Below are positions 15,039 through 24,286 of a DNA stretch of 32,649 bases, one piece after another. Each line of letters opens with the position of its first letter. The stretch's first letter is position 1. This DNA comes from Myxococcales bacterium (GTDB taxonomy: Bacteria; Myxococcota_A; Polyangia; Haliangiales; Haliangiaceae): NCBI GenBank assembly GCA_028287115.1, contig JAQBQF010000299.1:1-32649 (forward strand), in the 5' to 3' direction. Below the pieces are notes generated by a model, which was not told where the DNA came from, did no database searches, and saw only the letters and a list, made by a program, of their open reading frames with translations. Both the position numbers and the translations under genes were made by a program.

Positions 15039-16624
15039 CGCCGGCGCGTGATCCGCCGCATGAAGCCGCGGGCCTCGGGAACCTTCGCGGCGATCATGAT
15101 CCCGAGGTAGACGCCGCCGAACCCGGCGATCGCGATCATCGCGGAGATCCAATCGAGCACGCCGAGCTCGAACGCGAGCCGGCTCGCGCCGTAGCCAAGG
15201 CCGCCGGCGACCGCCGATGCGCCGAGCGCGCCGAGACCGAGGCGTGCCGGAATCGCGACCTTGCCGATGCGCGCGTCGAGCCAGCGCTTGAGCAGCAGGA
15301 ACTCGATCCACGCGGCGAACCCGGCGCTCGCGGTGAGCGCGAACGCGCCCCACGCGGCCGAGTATCCGAAGTGATCGCGCAGCGGCAGCGCGAATGCCCA
15401 GCCGAGCACGCCGGTGATCGTGACGCGAACGAGTGCGGCGTACAGCGGAGGTTTCGGCTCCGAGAGGGCGTAGAACGCGGATCCGAGCAAGCGGCCCTGC
15501 GTTCCCGCGGACAGTCCGAGCGCGGAGCCCGCGAGGATGATCCACACGAACTGCGTGTCGGCCGCATTGAACCGGCCCGACTGAAACAGCAGCGCGACGA
15601 TCGAGCCGCCGATCGTCACGAAGGCAACCGCGGACGGGACGACGAGGAACACGACACGCCGGAGCGCACTCTTCAGGCGAGTCTGGAGATGTTGGGCGCG
15701 CGCCGTCGCATCGCCGGTCGCACTCGACATCTCCGGAAGCTCCGCGGCGGAGACCGCCATGCCGAACAGGCTGACGGGCAGGAGCGCGAGCGTCTGCGCG
15801 TTGGAGATCGCCGCGACGGTCGCCTCGCCGAGGTAGCTCGCGATCACCTGATCGACGTAGCTCGAGAGCTGGACCGAGCCGCGCCCGAGCAGCACCGGCA
15901 CGAACGCGCGCAACGTCGAGCGAACGGCGGGATCGCCGACCGCGAGCGACGGTTTGAGACCGCGCAAGAGGGCGATCACCGTCGGTAGCTGCACGAGGAA
16001 CTGCGCGGCCGATCCGATCACCGCGCCCCACGCGAGCCAGATCGCGATGTCTTCGTCGTGCCCTGCGAGGCGGCGCCCGGCAACGATCGCGGTCGCGATC
16101 AGCGCGGTGTTCCACAGCACGGGCGACACGTAGCTGAGGAAGAACTTGCGATGGCTGTTGAGGACGCCGAGGCACCATGCCGACAGCACGAGCAGCGCGA
16201 CACCGGGGAACAGGATCCGGACCAGCGTGATCGTCAGCTCGCGCGATTCGCCGTGAAATCCCGGTGCGAGCACGGCGACGAGCGGCCGCGCCGCGATGAC
16301 ACCGATCAGCGAGATCAGGGCCGCGACGAGCGCGAGCAAGGTTCCAACGGCGCGGGCCGCGCGCGAGGCCTCCTCGTGACGACCCTCGGCGAGCAGGCGC
16401 GCGTACACCGGGATGAACGACGCCGAGAGGACGCCTTCGCCGAGCAGGTTCTGCAGCAGATTGGGAATCCGCAGCGCCGCGCGAAACGCACCGGCCGCGG
16501 CCGAGATGCCGAGGTAGTGAGCGATCGCTCGCTCGCGAACCAGGCCCGCGATGCGCGACAAGAAGATGCCGGCCCCGACCGCGAGCGCGCCGCCGATGCG
16601 GCGTGGAGGGGCAGGGTCGGGCAT
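15035..16624 (-). CDS. murJ: Lipid II flippase MurJ (MviN)
   Basis: A 529-aa integral membrane protein of the MOP exporter superfamily. It flips lipid-linked peptidoglycan precursor across the inner membrane. The N-terminal signature is clear: FLSRIAGLVRE (21-31), with the conserved Arg pair, then RIPNLLQNLLGEGVLSASF (about 52-70). A series of about 14 hydrophobic segments follows, with YVDQVIASYLGEATVAAISN in the seventh/eighth helix region and QGRLLGSAFYALSEPKPPLY in the late conserved loop. Length fits the family. It is monocistronic: the next gene upstream on the same strand (GspC-like) is 334 bp away. Confidence 0.93.
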   Translation of the reverse strand: MPDPAPPRRIGGALAVGAGIFLSRIAGLVRERAIAHYLGISAAAGAFRAALRIPNLLQNLLGEGVLSASFIPVYARLLAEGRHEEASRAARAVGTLLALVAALISLIGVIAARPLVAVLAPGFHGESRELTITLVRILFPGVALLVLSAWCLGVLNSHRKFFLSYVSPVLWNTALIATAIVAGRRLAGHDEDIAIWLAWGAVIGSAAQFLVQLPTVIALLRGLKPSLAVGDPAVRSTLRAFVPVLLGRGSVQLSSYVDQVIASYLGEATVAAISNAQTLALLPVSLFGMAVSAAELPEMSSATGDATARAQHLQTRLKSALRRVVFLVVPSAVAFVTIGGSIVALLFQSGRFNAADTQFVWIILAGSALGLSAGTQGRLLGSAFYALSEPKPPLYAALVRVTITGVLGWAFALPLRDHFGYSAAWGAFALTASAGFAAWIEFLLLKRWLDARIGKVAIPARLGLGALGASAVAGGLGYGASRLAFELGVLDWISAMIAIAGFGGVYLGIMIAAKVPEARGFMRRITRRR

Positions 16625-16958
16625 GTGGTGATTGTCGTGTGCGCGAGCGATCGCGGCAACAACGCGTCAGAACAACACGTTGTTCCGCCACCGGCAGTGG
16701 GACGATTACCGATCTGCAGACCTCAAAAACGCTGCGACTTACGGTCCGTTGCGGTGGCGAGAGCATCAGAGGTCGCAAAGACCGCAAAGCGAGGACGCAA
16801 AGCTCGCGACCGGAAACCTTTTTCGCTCCGCGATCTGGCCTGAAATCGGAGCCAGGCCAACCATTCGTCCGATCTTTGCGACGCCGCGACCATCAAGAGG
16901 ACGAGCCACGGCGTGCGCATGATCCACGATCCCGCTGTTCGCCTTCGCGCGCTAGCAG
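16625..16958. other. 334-bp gene-free stretch with short repeats
   Basis: I find no convincing gene here. It holds the murJ upstream region and the end of the GspC-like gene. Visible structure: GAACAA-CACG-TTGTTC at 16670-16685; the word CGCAAAG at 16774, 16783 and 16796, with its complement CTTTGCG at 16874-16880; and a TGGCCT/AGGCCA hairpin (16836-16841 with 16854-16859). The CGCAAAG words look like the degenerate intergenic repeats found in many environmental bacterial genomes. Confidence 0.6.
16670..16685. promoter_or_regulatory. Inverted repeat upstream of murJ
   Basis: GAACAA and TTGTTC flank CACG, 46 bp before the murJ start. Size and symmetry fit a dimeric regulator site in a promoter region; no regulator can be named. 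Confidence 0.35.
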
Positions 16959-17867
16959 TCAGCGAAGTCGGAGCTCGATCCCGAACGGCTTGTCATGGCG
17001 GGTGCCTTCGAGCTGCACGACCGAGAGCTGATCGAGGCGCGCGTAGAGATCGAGCAAGGTGTTCGCCGATTCGATGTGTGTGCCGTTCACGTCCGAGAGC
17101 AGATCGGCGTTCTTGAGCCCGAGCGCCGACGGTAACGAGCCGTCGCGGACGCCGAACAGCTGAAGGCCCTTGAGAGCGCCCTGCTCGCCGGTGATCGGCA
17201 CGATGCGCGCGCCGCCCGGTTTGACCGCGCCGCTGACGAGCTCGCGGACGAGGCCACGCTCGACCTCGAACGTGTGGTCGTCGATCTTCTTGATCCGTCC
17301 CGCCCAGGGCTCGGCGGCGGCCGCGGGAGCAGGCGTTGCCGCGCCCGCTTCACCACGGCTCACCGCCAGCGGATCGAGTGAGGAGGGACCGAGTAGAAAG
17401 AGCGTCCCGTGACGGCCTCGAGCATCGACGAGCTCGATCGAGGTCCACCCGATCCGCACGATCGATCCGATGCTCGGGACGCGATCACCGATGCCAAAGC
17501 TGCCCTGTGCGGCACTGTGGAGGACGCGGACGGTCGCGCGTGGCTCGGCGCCGATGCTGGTTGCGATCAGGGCCGCCTCGGGTTCGAACGAGCTCGTCGA
17601 ACCTGGCTCGCCGTGAACCGCGTCGCACGTGGAACAGAACATGTTCCGCGTGACGAAGCCGGTTCCATCCGGGGTGACGCGAGTGTTCGGTGGCTGCTTG
17701 GCGGGGACGGTGGAGGAAACACCGTGAAGAGAAGGTGCCAAGTAAGACGCTTCCACGAGCGCAGCAACCGCACGCGCTGCGAGGGCAGCACACACGACCA
17801 TCGTCACACCGGCGACGAGCCAGGTCCTACGAACGAGCCCTACGGCGAGTTGTTGAAGCGCATGCAT
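16959..17867 (-). CDS. GspC-like type II secretion protein, orphan
   Basis: A 302-aa bitopic protein: a short cytoplasmic N-terminus, one membrane helix (about 15-38), a periplasmic homology region (about 95-160, with GSFGIGDRVPSIGSIVRIG), an Ala/Pro linker and a C-terminal PDZ-like domain (about 225-302, GLQLFGVRDGSLPSALGLKN then ADLLSDVNG). This is the GspC layout; GspC links the inner-membrane platform to the secretin GspD. No other gsp gene is in the window. A CxxC (Cys78, Cys81; NMFCSTC) lies in the periplasmic part before the HR region, which could form a disulfide or bind metal. It could be a stand-alone member of a dispersed T2SS or a repurposed PDZ protein. Confidence 0.8.
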   Translation of the reverse strand: MHALQQLAVGLVRRTWLVAGVTMVVCAALAARAVAALVEASYLAPSLHGVSSTVPAKQPPNTRVTPDGTGFVTRNMFCSTCDAVHGEPGSTSSFEPEAALIATSIGAEPRATVRVLHSAAQGSFGIGDRVPSIGSIVRIGWTSIELVDARGRHGTLFLLGPSSLDPLAVSRGEAGAATPAPAAAAEPWAGRIKKIDDHTFEVERGLVRELVSGAVKPGGARIVPITGEQGALKGLQLFGVRDGSLPSALGLKNADLLSDVNGTHIESANTLLDLYARLDQLSVVQLEGTRHDKPFGIELRLR

Positions 17868-18064
17868 CGTGGGGCTCGATGGGTTCGAGCATCAACGACC
17901 GTGCCATTGGTGATTTGTGCCCCAAGCCCGCGGATCACCATCGCGGAGTAAACCGCGCGCGACACCCAGGCGAGCGCACGCTGCGACCAGCTGCCAAAGT
18001 GACAGCCCCACCCCAAGCCGCGGAATCCCCGGAGCGGGTTGAACGGCATGTATGATGAGGCGGC

Positions 18065-19933
18065 GTGAGCGTCGGCCCCCCACCCAAAACGATCGGGAGG
18101 TACCAGATCATCGACCGACTGGCGGTCGGTGGCATGGCCGAGCTGTTCAAGGCAACGCTCGTGGGCCAGCACGGGTTCGAGAAGCTGGTCGCGATCAAGA
18201 AGATCTTGCCGCACCTTGCGGTCGATCAGTCGTTCGTCGAGATGTTCATCGACGAGGCGCGGATCACCGCGCAGCTCGATCACCGGCACATCGTCGCCGT
18301 ATTCGAGCTCGGGACCGATGCGGATACGCCGTACATCGCGATGCAGTACGTCGACGGGCTCGACGTGCTCGCGCTGCTTCGCGAGTGTGCCCGTGCGCAG
18401 ATTCGGCTGCCGCCGGATCTCGCGGCGCTGATCGCGCGCGACGTGCTCGATGCTCTCGACTACGCGCACAACGCGACCGACACGAGCGGGCGGCCGCTCG
18501 GGATCGTGCATCGCGATATCTCTCCCGGCAACGTGCTGCTGTCGTGGCGCGGCGACGTCAAGCTGACGGACTTCGGGATCGCGCGTGCGGCGGAGCGCCG
18601 GCACAAGACCGAAGCCGGGACGCTCAAGGGCAAGTACGGCTACATGTCGCCCGAGCAAGTCTCCGGCGGCGATGTCGATGCGCGTGCGGATCTGTTCTCG
18701 GTCGGGATCTTGCTGGCCGAGATGGTGATGGCGCGCCGGTTGTTCACGTCGACGAACGATCTCGACATCCTGCTGATGGTGCGAGACGCGCGGCTCGATC
18801 GGCTGCACAAGTATGCATCGGAGTTTCCGGTCGAGCTGCGGGTGCTCACCGTACGTGCGTTGCAGCGGCGCCCGGAGGATCGCTGGCAGAGTGCAGCGCA
18901 GTTTCGCGACGCGATCGATGAATGGATCCGCCGGACCACGCGCGTGACCTCGCGCGATCTCGGGACGCTGATCGGGCGCGTGATCAACCAGCCGACCGCG
19001 GAGCTCGAAGGCGTGGTCGAGGAGACCAAAGACGAGGGCCTCTCGGGGCCGATGACGCGGATGAGCATCGCGAAGGCCGAGGCGGAGGCGGCCCTCGCGC
19101 GCGCGCAGTACATCGCCGGAGACGCGATCCCCGACGGCATCGGTTTTGAAGGTTCGAGTGGGACGGTCAGCATCAGCGATGACGACGTGATGCCCGAGCC
19201 TCTCGAACAAGCGTCGGGGCCGCGCGAGGTCGGCGACCTGCGGGAGCACCCGGTGCTGCGTGTCGTGTATCGGCTCGCGAAGACGAAGGGGACCGGCATG
19301 CTGTCGCTCGAAGGGCGTGCGGGCGTGCTCAAGGAGGCGTACTTCGCGGACGGCCAGCCGCAGTTCGTCAACTCGAACGTCGAGAGCGAGCGCCTCGGCA
19401 ATTTCTTGCTCGAGCAAGAAGCGCTCACGCCGCAGGCGCTCCAGCGCGCGGTCGCAGTGATGCATCATTTCGGCGGCCGGCTCGCCGACACGCTCGTTGG
19501 CCTCGATCTCCTCGATCCACTCGAAGCGTATCGCCTGCTCGCGAAGCAAGTCGCCGCGAAGCTGATGGAGGCGTTCAGCTGGCAAAAAGGCCGCTACACG
19601 TGGACGCCGCGCGCGGTCAATCCGTACAAGTCGCGCGCTCTACACCTCGATGCATTCCGCGTGATCGGCGCCGGCTCCGCGCAGCTCGGTGAGCCGCTCG
19701 TCGATGAATGGGTCCAGGCGCACACGCGCACGTTCCTCGTCGCCGAGCCCGTCCAAGACGGCGAGCTCGCCCAATTCGGCCTCGGTGAAGCGCTGCTCCG
19801 CGTCTACAGCCTGATGGACGGTCGCACGCGCCTCGGAGATCTCGCAGCGCGCGTCCGCTCGCCGGAAGCGCGACTCAATCTGCTCCGGCTGACGTATCTG
19901 CTCGTCCAGACCGACCTCGCGCGGCTGAGCTAG
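18065..19933 (+). CDS. Cytoplasmic Ser/Thr kinase with C-terminal DUF4388 domain
   Basis: A 622-aa kinase, GTG start with GAGG four bases upstream. The TATGAT at 18051-18056 could be a -10 element, leaving almost no leader. Catalytic motifs: LAVGGMAELF (19-28), Lys45, HRDISPGN (149-156), DFG (169-171) and SPE (195-197). A variable linker (about 295-385) leads to a DUF4388/PATAN-like region (about 386-515: GMLSLEGRAG, FADGQPQFVNSN, LGNFLLEQEALTPQ) and a helical tail. DUF4388 is frequent in myxobacterial signalling proteins and is thought to mediate protein interaction. There is no membrane helix. It diverges from the GspC-like gene and converges on the sulfatase gene. Confidence 0.92.
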   Translation: MSVGPPPKTIGRYQIIDRLAVGGMAELFKATLVGQHGFEKLVAIKKILPHLAVDQSFVEMFIDEARITAQLDHRHIVAVFELGTDADTPYIAMQYVDGLDVLALLRECARAQIRLPPDLAALIARDVLDALDYAHNATDTSGRPLGIVHRDISPGNVLLSWRGDVKLTDFGIARAAERRHKTEAGTLKGKYGYMSPEQVSGGDVDARADLFSVGILLAEMVMARRLFTSTNDLDILLMVRDARLDRLHKYASEFPVELRVLTVRALQRRPEDRWQSAAQFRDAIDEWIRRTTRVTSRDLGTLIGRVINQPTAELEGVVEETKDEGLSGPMTRMSIAKAEAEAALARAQYIAGDAIPDGIGFEGSSGTVSISDDDVMPEPLEQASGPREVGDLREHPVLRVVYRLAKTKGTGMLSLEGRAGVLKEAYFADGQPQFVNSNVESERLGNFLLEQEALTPQALQRAVAVMHHFGGRLADTLVGLDLLDPLEAYRLLAKQVAAKLMEAFSWQKGRYTWTPRAVNPYKSRALHLDAFRVIGAGSAQLGEPLVDEWVQAHTRTFLVAEPVQDGELAQFGLGEALLRVYSLMDGRTRLGDLAARVRSPEARLNLLRLTYLLVQTDLARLS

Positions 19934-19951
19934 GGACGGTCTCGACGTCCC
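19933..19951. terminator. Hairpin between convergent genes
   Basis: GGGACG (19933-19938) and CGTCCC (19946-19951) form a perfect 6-bp stem with a 7-base loop, starting at the last base of the kinase stop codon, five bases before the end of the convergent sulfatase gene. It probably serves both strands; no T-run is present. Confidence 0.5.
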
Positions 19952-19955
19952 CGAT

Positions 19956-21986
19956 TCAGAACGGGGACTTCGCGCCCGCGTCGACGTGTTGCTTGAGCAA
20001 TTTCTTGAGCTCTTCGACGACCGGCAGTTTTACGGTGACGAGGTTCGAGCGTTCGTCGGGATCGGCGTGGATGTCGTAGAGCTCGAGGTTCGAGCCGTTG
20101 TCGATCAGCTTGTAGCGGCCTTTGACGATCGCGGAGATGCCGCCGGGATTCGAGCGGTCCTTGATCATCGCCGCGAACGCGATACCGAATTCGGCGGTCG
20201 AGGCGCGCTTGCCGGTCGCGAGATCGGCGATCGAGCGGCCGTCGATGCTCGCGCCGTGCGGCGGCTCGAAGCCCGCGAGGTCGAGCAGGGTCGGCGTGAG
20301 ATCGTTGAGGCTGACGGTCTCCTCGACGCGGCCCTGCTTGATGCCCGGTCCTGCGATCACGAGCGGAACGTGGATCTGCGAGTCGTAGAGATCGGTCGAG
20401 TGATACGGCTGGCCGTGATCGCCGAGCGCCTCACCATGATCCGCGCTGACGATCACGATCGGTGCGTGTTCCGCTTTGCGCTGTGCGAATGCGCCGAGCA
20501 GCTCGGCGAGGATCGCGTCGGACGTCGCGAGCGAGCGATCGTAGAATTTCCTGCGATCGTCATCGGAGTGCGGCTCGCCGCTCGCGGCCTGCCAGTTGTG
20601 AGGCTCGAGCACGTGCATCCACAGGAACAGCGGGCGACCGGTCGGGTGCTGCTCGCGCTCGTCGAGCCACGCCCGGGCCCGGCGCGCGAGTGCGAGGCCG
20701 TTCGGCTCGATCTCGAGATGCTCGAGCCCGCGATCGAGGCCGGTGTGAAAGTCGCCGCCCCAAAATCCGCCGCAGCACATGAACCCCGCGGTGTCGTAGC
20801 CACCGGCTTGCAGGCGCTCGGGAACGAGCACGTGTCGCGGATCGACGCGCAGTGCCCACCCGACGACACGCCCGTGCACGCGATTGGGCTGAAGCCCGAT
20901 CACCATCGACGGAATCGATCGCCGCGTCACGTTGCTCGGCGAGAACGCCCACTCGAAGACCGCGCCCTTCTGCGCGAGATCGCGGAGCACCGGCATCTCC
21001 GCCGAGCCGCCGTACGGAGGCGTGTGATCCGCGCGAACGGTGTCGATCGTGACGAGGATGATGTCGGGATGCGGTGCGCCCGGTCTGAGGCTCGGCCGAA
21101 ACTCCGCCAGCGAAACATCTGCACGGATCGCATCGAGATCGAACAGCTTGTCGATCGTCAGCCCTGCGAGCGGCCGGTCTCCCCAGATCGAGAGCGTCAG
21201 CGACGGCTCGGCTTTCCACGCATACAGGGACACGCCGATCGTCGCTGCTGCGATCACACCGATCGCCGCGCCGATCACGTTGCGCGCCGGCAGCCGGCTC
21301 CACAGGAACTGCACGATGCCGGCGGTCGCGACCGCGACGATGGGCACGTCGAGCACTCCAATATCGAGCACACCGAGCCGCGGTTTGACGACGAGCCGCC
21401 ACACCGTGTAGGCGACCGCGACGGTCACGAGCAGGATCGCCGCCGTGATCCGCCAAGGCGTCACGAGCGAGCGCCGACCGCGCGCCTGCCACCTTCCGTC
21501 GGCCCATCGCACGATCGCCGCGATCCCGGTCACCGCCGGTCGCGAGACCGCGACCCCGATCAGCACCGCGGACACCGCGAGGATCGGCTCGGCGAACGAC
21601 ATCGAGAGCGGCTTGAATGCCGTCCACCCGGCGAGCAGCCACGTGCCTTGAAACATCACCCACGCGAGGCCGAATGCGCCCGCCCAGATCACGAGCACCC
21701 AGCCGGCGAGGCGAGGTGCACCGCCGCCGGCCTCGATCAGCCTGTCCGCGAGCTCGCGCGGCCGCCACGCCGCCCATAGCCCGCGGAACGCGATGCCGAG
21801 CACGAGCAGGCTCGGCACCGCGGCGAGCGCGAAGAACCCGGCCGCGGCGACGATACCCAAGGCGCTGTCCACGCGCGCGCCTTCGCAGACTCCGGCGACG
21901 ATCGCGCCTGCACATGCGGCAACCGCGCTCGGCGCGACCCAGCGCGCCATGGAGGGGATCCGCGAACGGATCTTGGAGAACACCAC
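19956..21986 (-). CDS. Membrane-anchored sulfatase-fold hydrolase/transferase
   Basis: A 676-aa protein. Residues 1-260 hold about six or seven hydrophobic segments; the catalytic domain (about 305-670) belongs to the alkaline phosphatase/sulfatase superfamily. Metal ligands are visible: Asp315 in LVTIDTVRAD and Asp516/His517 in SADHGEALGDHG. The nucleophile region reads FSPSNVTRRSIPSM (348-361). The C/S-x-P-x-R formylglycine motif is absent, so a Thr or Ser (Thr354, Ser357) would be the nucleophile, as in LTA synthase or phosphoethanolamine transferases. The start is GTG 21986; Met13 is an alternative. The catalytic domain should face the periplasm. It diverges from the ampG-like gene with 42 bp between. 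Confidence 0.85.
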   Translation of the reverse strand: MVFSKIRSRIPSMARWVAPSAVAACAGAIVAGVCEGARVDSALGIVAAAGFFALAAVPSLLVLGIAFRGLWAAWRPRELADRLIEAGGGAPRLAGWVLVIWAGAFGLAWVMFQGTWLLAGWTAFKPLSMSFAEPILAVSAVLIGVAVSRPAVTGIAAIVRWADGRWQARGRRSLVTPWRITAAILLVTVAVAYTVWRLVVKPRLGVLDIGVLDVPIVAVATAGIVQFLWSRLPARNVIGAAIGVIAAATIGVSLYAWKAEPSLTLSIWGDRPLAGLTIDKLFDLDAIRADVSLAEFRPSLRPGAPHPDIILVTIDTVRADHTPPYGGSAEMPVLRDLAQKGAVFEWAFSPSNVTRRSIPSMVIGLQPNRVHGRVVGWALRVDPRHVLVPERLQAGGYDTAGFMCCGGFWGGDFHTGLDRGLEHLEIEPNGLALARRARAWLDEREQHPTGRPLFLWMHVLEPHNWQAASGEPHSDDDRRKFYDRSLATSDAILAELLGAFAQRKAEHAPIVIVSADHGEALGDHGQPYHSTDLYDSQIHVPLVIAGPGIKQGRVEETVSLNDLTPTLLDLAGFEPPHGASIDGRSIADLATGKRASTAEFGIAFAAMIKDRSNPGGISAIVKGRYKLIDNGSNLELYDIHADPDERSNLVTVKLPVVEELKKLLKQHVDAGAKSPF

Positions 21987-22028
21987 GCGATCACGCAGAT
22001 CTTACCCGCGACTGCACGGCATGGCACG

Positions 22029-23291
22029 ATGCTGACGCTGCAAGAATCCAAACCCGGGCTCCTATCGGTCTTCCGCTCGCGGCGGATGGCGGTGCTGTTC
22101 GCGTTTGGCTTCTCTTCGGGCCTGCCGCTGCTGTTGACCGGGCAAACCTTGCAAGCCTGGGTCACGGGCGCGGGCGTCAGCCTCGACAGGATCGCGGCCC
22201 TCAACTCGGTAGGTCTCGCATACACGTTCAAGTTCCTGTGGGCGCCGCTGCTCGATCGCTATCGCCTCCCGCTGCTCGGTCGCCGGCGCGGGTGGATCCT
22301 GGTGTTTCAGCTCGGTCTCGTCGGTGCCCTCGCCGCGATGGGCACGCTCGATCCGATCACGCAGCCCGAGCTCCTCGTGATCCTCGCGGTCGCCGTCGCG
22401 TTCCTTTCGGCATCGCAAGACGTGGTGCTCGACGCGTACAGTGTCGACATCCTCGAGCCGCACCAGCGGCCCGCCGGATCGGCGGTCTATGTCCAGGGCT
22501 ATCGCATCGGCATGGTCGTCGCCGGCTCGCTCGCGTTCGTGATGGCCGATCAGGTGCCGTGGCGAGTCGTGTACTGGACGATGGCGGCGCTGATGTCCGT
22601 CGGAATCATCGCGAACGCGTACGCCGAAGAACCTCCCTCGGTCGACCGCCCAGCGATCACGCTCGCGCACTCGTTCGTACGGCCGTTCGTCGATCTATTT
22701 CGTCGGCTCGGCTGGCGCGGCAGTCCGCTGATCCTCGGGTTCGCGCCGCTGTACGGTTTCGGCCACTACTTCGCGCAGTCGCTGGTGATCACGTTCCTCA
22801 AGGACGGCGTCGGGTTCACCAACACCGAGATCGGCGCCACCAACAAGACGCTCGCGCTCGTCGGCGCCACGCTCGGCTACGGACTCGCCGGTGTCCTCGG
22901 CGCGCGTTACGGCTTGCGCCGCATGCTCGTCGGGTTCGGTCTGCTCGCCGCGCTGACGAACGTGTTCTATGTCTGGCTCTCGATCACCGGCAAGAGCTTC
23001 CCGATCTATTGCAGCGCTGTCCTCTGCGACAACCTGGCCAACGCGATGGTCGTCGCGGCGTTCATGTCCGTCCTCATGAGCGTGTGCTCTCCGGTCGGCA
23101 GTGCGACGCAATTCGCGCTGCTCACGTCTCTCGCGTCGGTCGGGCAGCGAATCTTCGGGCCGCTCGCCTCGAACGTCGTGCAAGCCGTCGGCTGGACGGG
23201 CTTCTACGTCACCGCGATCGCGATGGCGATTCCAGGGCTCGTCCTCGCGTGGCTCGTCGCTCGCAGGACCGATCTGGAACATCGCGGCTGA
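22029..23291 (+). CDS. ampG: AmpG-like muropeptide MFS permease
   Basis: A 420-aa twelve-helix MFS transporter. AmpG-type features: FGFSSGLPLLLTGQTLQAW in helix 1, FLWAPLLDRY with a basic GRRRGW loop between helices 2 and 3, and SASQDVVLDAYSVDIL in helix 4. AmpG imports anhydromuropeptides released during cell-wall turnover and is part of peptidoglycan recycling; in some bacteria it governs beta-lactamase induction. No ampC, ampD or nagZ is nearby. Family placement is solid; the exact substrate is inferred. Confidence 0.85.
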   Translation: MLTLQESKPGLLSVFRSRRMAVLFAFGFSSGLPLLLTGQTLQAWVTGAGVSLDRIAALNSVGLAYTFKFLWAPLLDRYRLPLLGRRRGWILVFQLGLVGALAAMGTLDPITQPELLVILAVAVAFLSASQDVVLDAYSVDILEPHQRPAGSAVYVQGYRIGMVVAGSLAFVMADQVPWRVVYWTMAALMSVGIIANAYAEEPPSVDRPAITLAHSFVRPFVDLFRRLGWRGSPLILGFAPLYGFGHYFAQSLVITFLKDGVGFTNTEIGATNKTLALVGATLGYGLAGVLGARYGLRRMLVGFGLLAALTNVFYVWLSITGKSFPIYCSAVLCDNLANAMVVAAFMSVLMSVCSPVGSATQFALLTSLASVGQRIFGPLASNVVQAVGWTGFYVTAIAMAIPGLVLAWLVARRTDLEHRG

Positions 23292-23404
23292 CGCCATCTC
23301 AGAACGCCGCCGGCCTGCGGTCGGCTGGAGTGCATCGAGCCGGGTTTGCGAGGAATCGTGGCGGAAATTTTGCGCCGAGGGCCCGCGATCCGTAGCGTCT
23401 TGGG

Positions 23405-24277
23405 GTGACGCCTCGGACCTGGCTCGTGATCCCCGTGATCGCGATTGCATCGATGGCGATCGCCGCGACGGCGGGGCAACTTGCCATCCCTGCGCTCGCG
23501 ATCGGCGCGCTCGGGGCCGCACTGTGCACGGCCGTGCGGGCGTTCGCAGGAAACTCGCTCGCGGCCTCGATCGCCGCGGGGGCCGCCGCGTTACTCGGTG
23601 TGCTCGGTCTCCTCGATACCTCCGGCTTTTCTGTCGCGCGCGCCGCGTTCGCAGGTGCAGCCGCGATCTTTGCGATCTCCGAGCTCGCGCGCCTGACGCC
23701 GGTCAAGTCGCCGTATCCCGCGATCGGAGCCGCGGTGCTCGCCGCGATTCTCGATCCGAGCTTCGTCGGGCTCACGGCGATCGCCGGTGCGCGGTTCGTC
23801 GTCGGACCGTGGCCTCGGCCGCGGTGGGCCGCCGTGGCCGCACCGGGGCTCGGCGTCGCCGCGTTCGTGCTCGCCGTCATCGCCGCACTCGCTCACCACG
23901 GCGTCCTTTCGACGCTCTGGATCGCGTGGACCGGCGGTCCTCCGCATCCCGACGCACCTTCGCACGTCATGCTCGTGATCGGCGACGCCCTCGGACCGTT
24001 GACCGCGATCGCCGCACTCTCCGGACTTGCGGTATGCGCCAGTCGTGGTCGCACGGCGGCGGCCGCCGTCTTGGTCATCGCGCTCGGAGCCCTCGCGGTC
24101 GCGCTGCACGACGGCAAGCTCGTACCGGCGGCGCTCGTCACGGCTGCCCTCGCGGCGGGGGTCGGCGTCGGCCGGCTCGCGGCGACGGTGCGGTGGCCGG
24201 CCGGCCAAACCCTCGTCGGTGCGACTGCGAGCTTCATGTTACTCGTCGCTCCCGCGCTCGGTCTCATAAAGCGCTAG
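23405..24277 (+). CDS. Polytopic membrane protein of unknown function
   Basis: A 290-aa protein, more than half Ala, Leu, Val, Ile and Gly, with about eight hydrophobic segments and short loops. One loop (GGPPHPDAPSHV, around 180) is Pro/His-rich and could bind a ligand. The start is GTG 23405 with only a weak GGGG before it; ATG 23453 is an alternative. It lies nine bases before ribF, so the two share a transcript. ECF-type vitamin uptake would suit ribF, but I do not see the RibU or RibN signatures, so no function is assigned. Confidence 0.7.
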   Translation: MTPRTWLVIPVIAIASMAIAATAGQLAIPALAIGALGAALCTAVRAFAGNSLAASIAAGAAALLGVLGLLDTSGFSVARAAFAGAAAIFAISELARLTPVKSPYPAIGAAVLAAILDPSFVGLTAIAGARFVVGPWPRPRWAAVAAPGLGVAAFVLAVIAALAHHGVLSTLWIAWTGGPPHPDAPSHVMLVIGDALGPLTAIAALSGLAVCASRGRTAAAAVLVIALGALAVALHDGKLVPAALVTAALAAGVGVGRLAATVRWPAGQTLVGATASFMLLVAPALGLIKR

Positions 24278-24286
24278 ATTCCGCGT

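Noticed and set aside
14931..16787. 618-codon open frame on the minus strand
   Set aside because: It lies over murJ in another frame and is extremely Arg-rich; murJ in its own frame carries the full family signature.
17840..19585. 581-codon open frame on the minus strand
   Set aside because: It mirrors the kinase-DUF4388 gene, which has every catalytic motif. The product is Arg/His/Asp-rich with no recognisable fold.
23405..24277. Riboflavin transporter
   Set aside because: The position before ribF is suggestive, but no RibU, RibN or other riboflavin transporter signature is visible.
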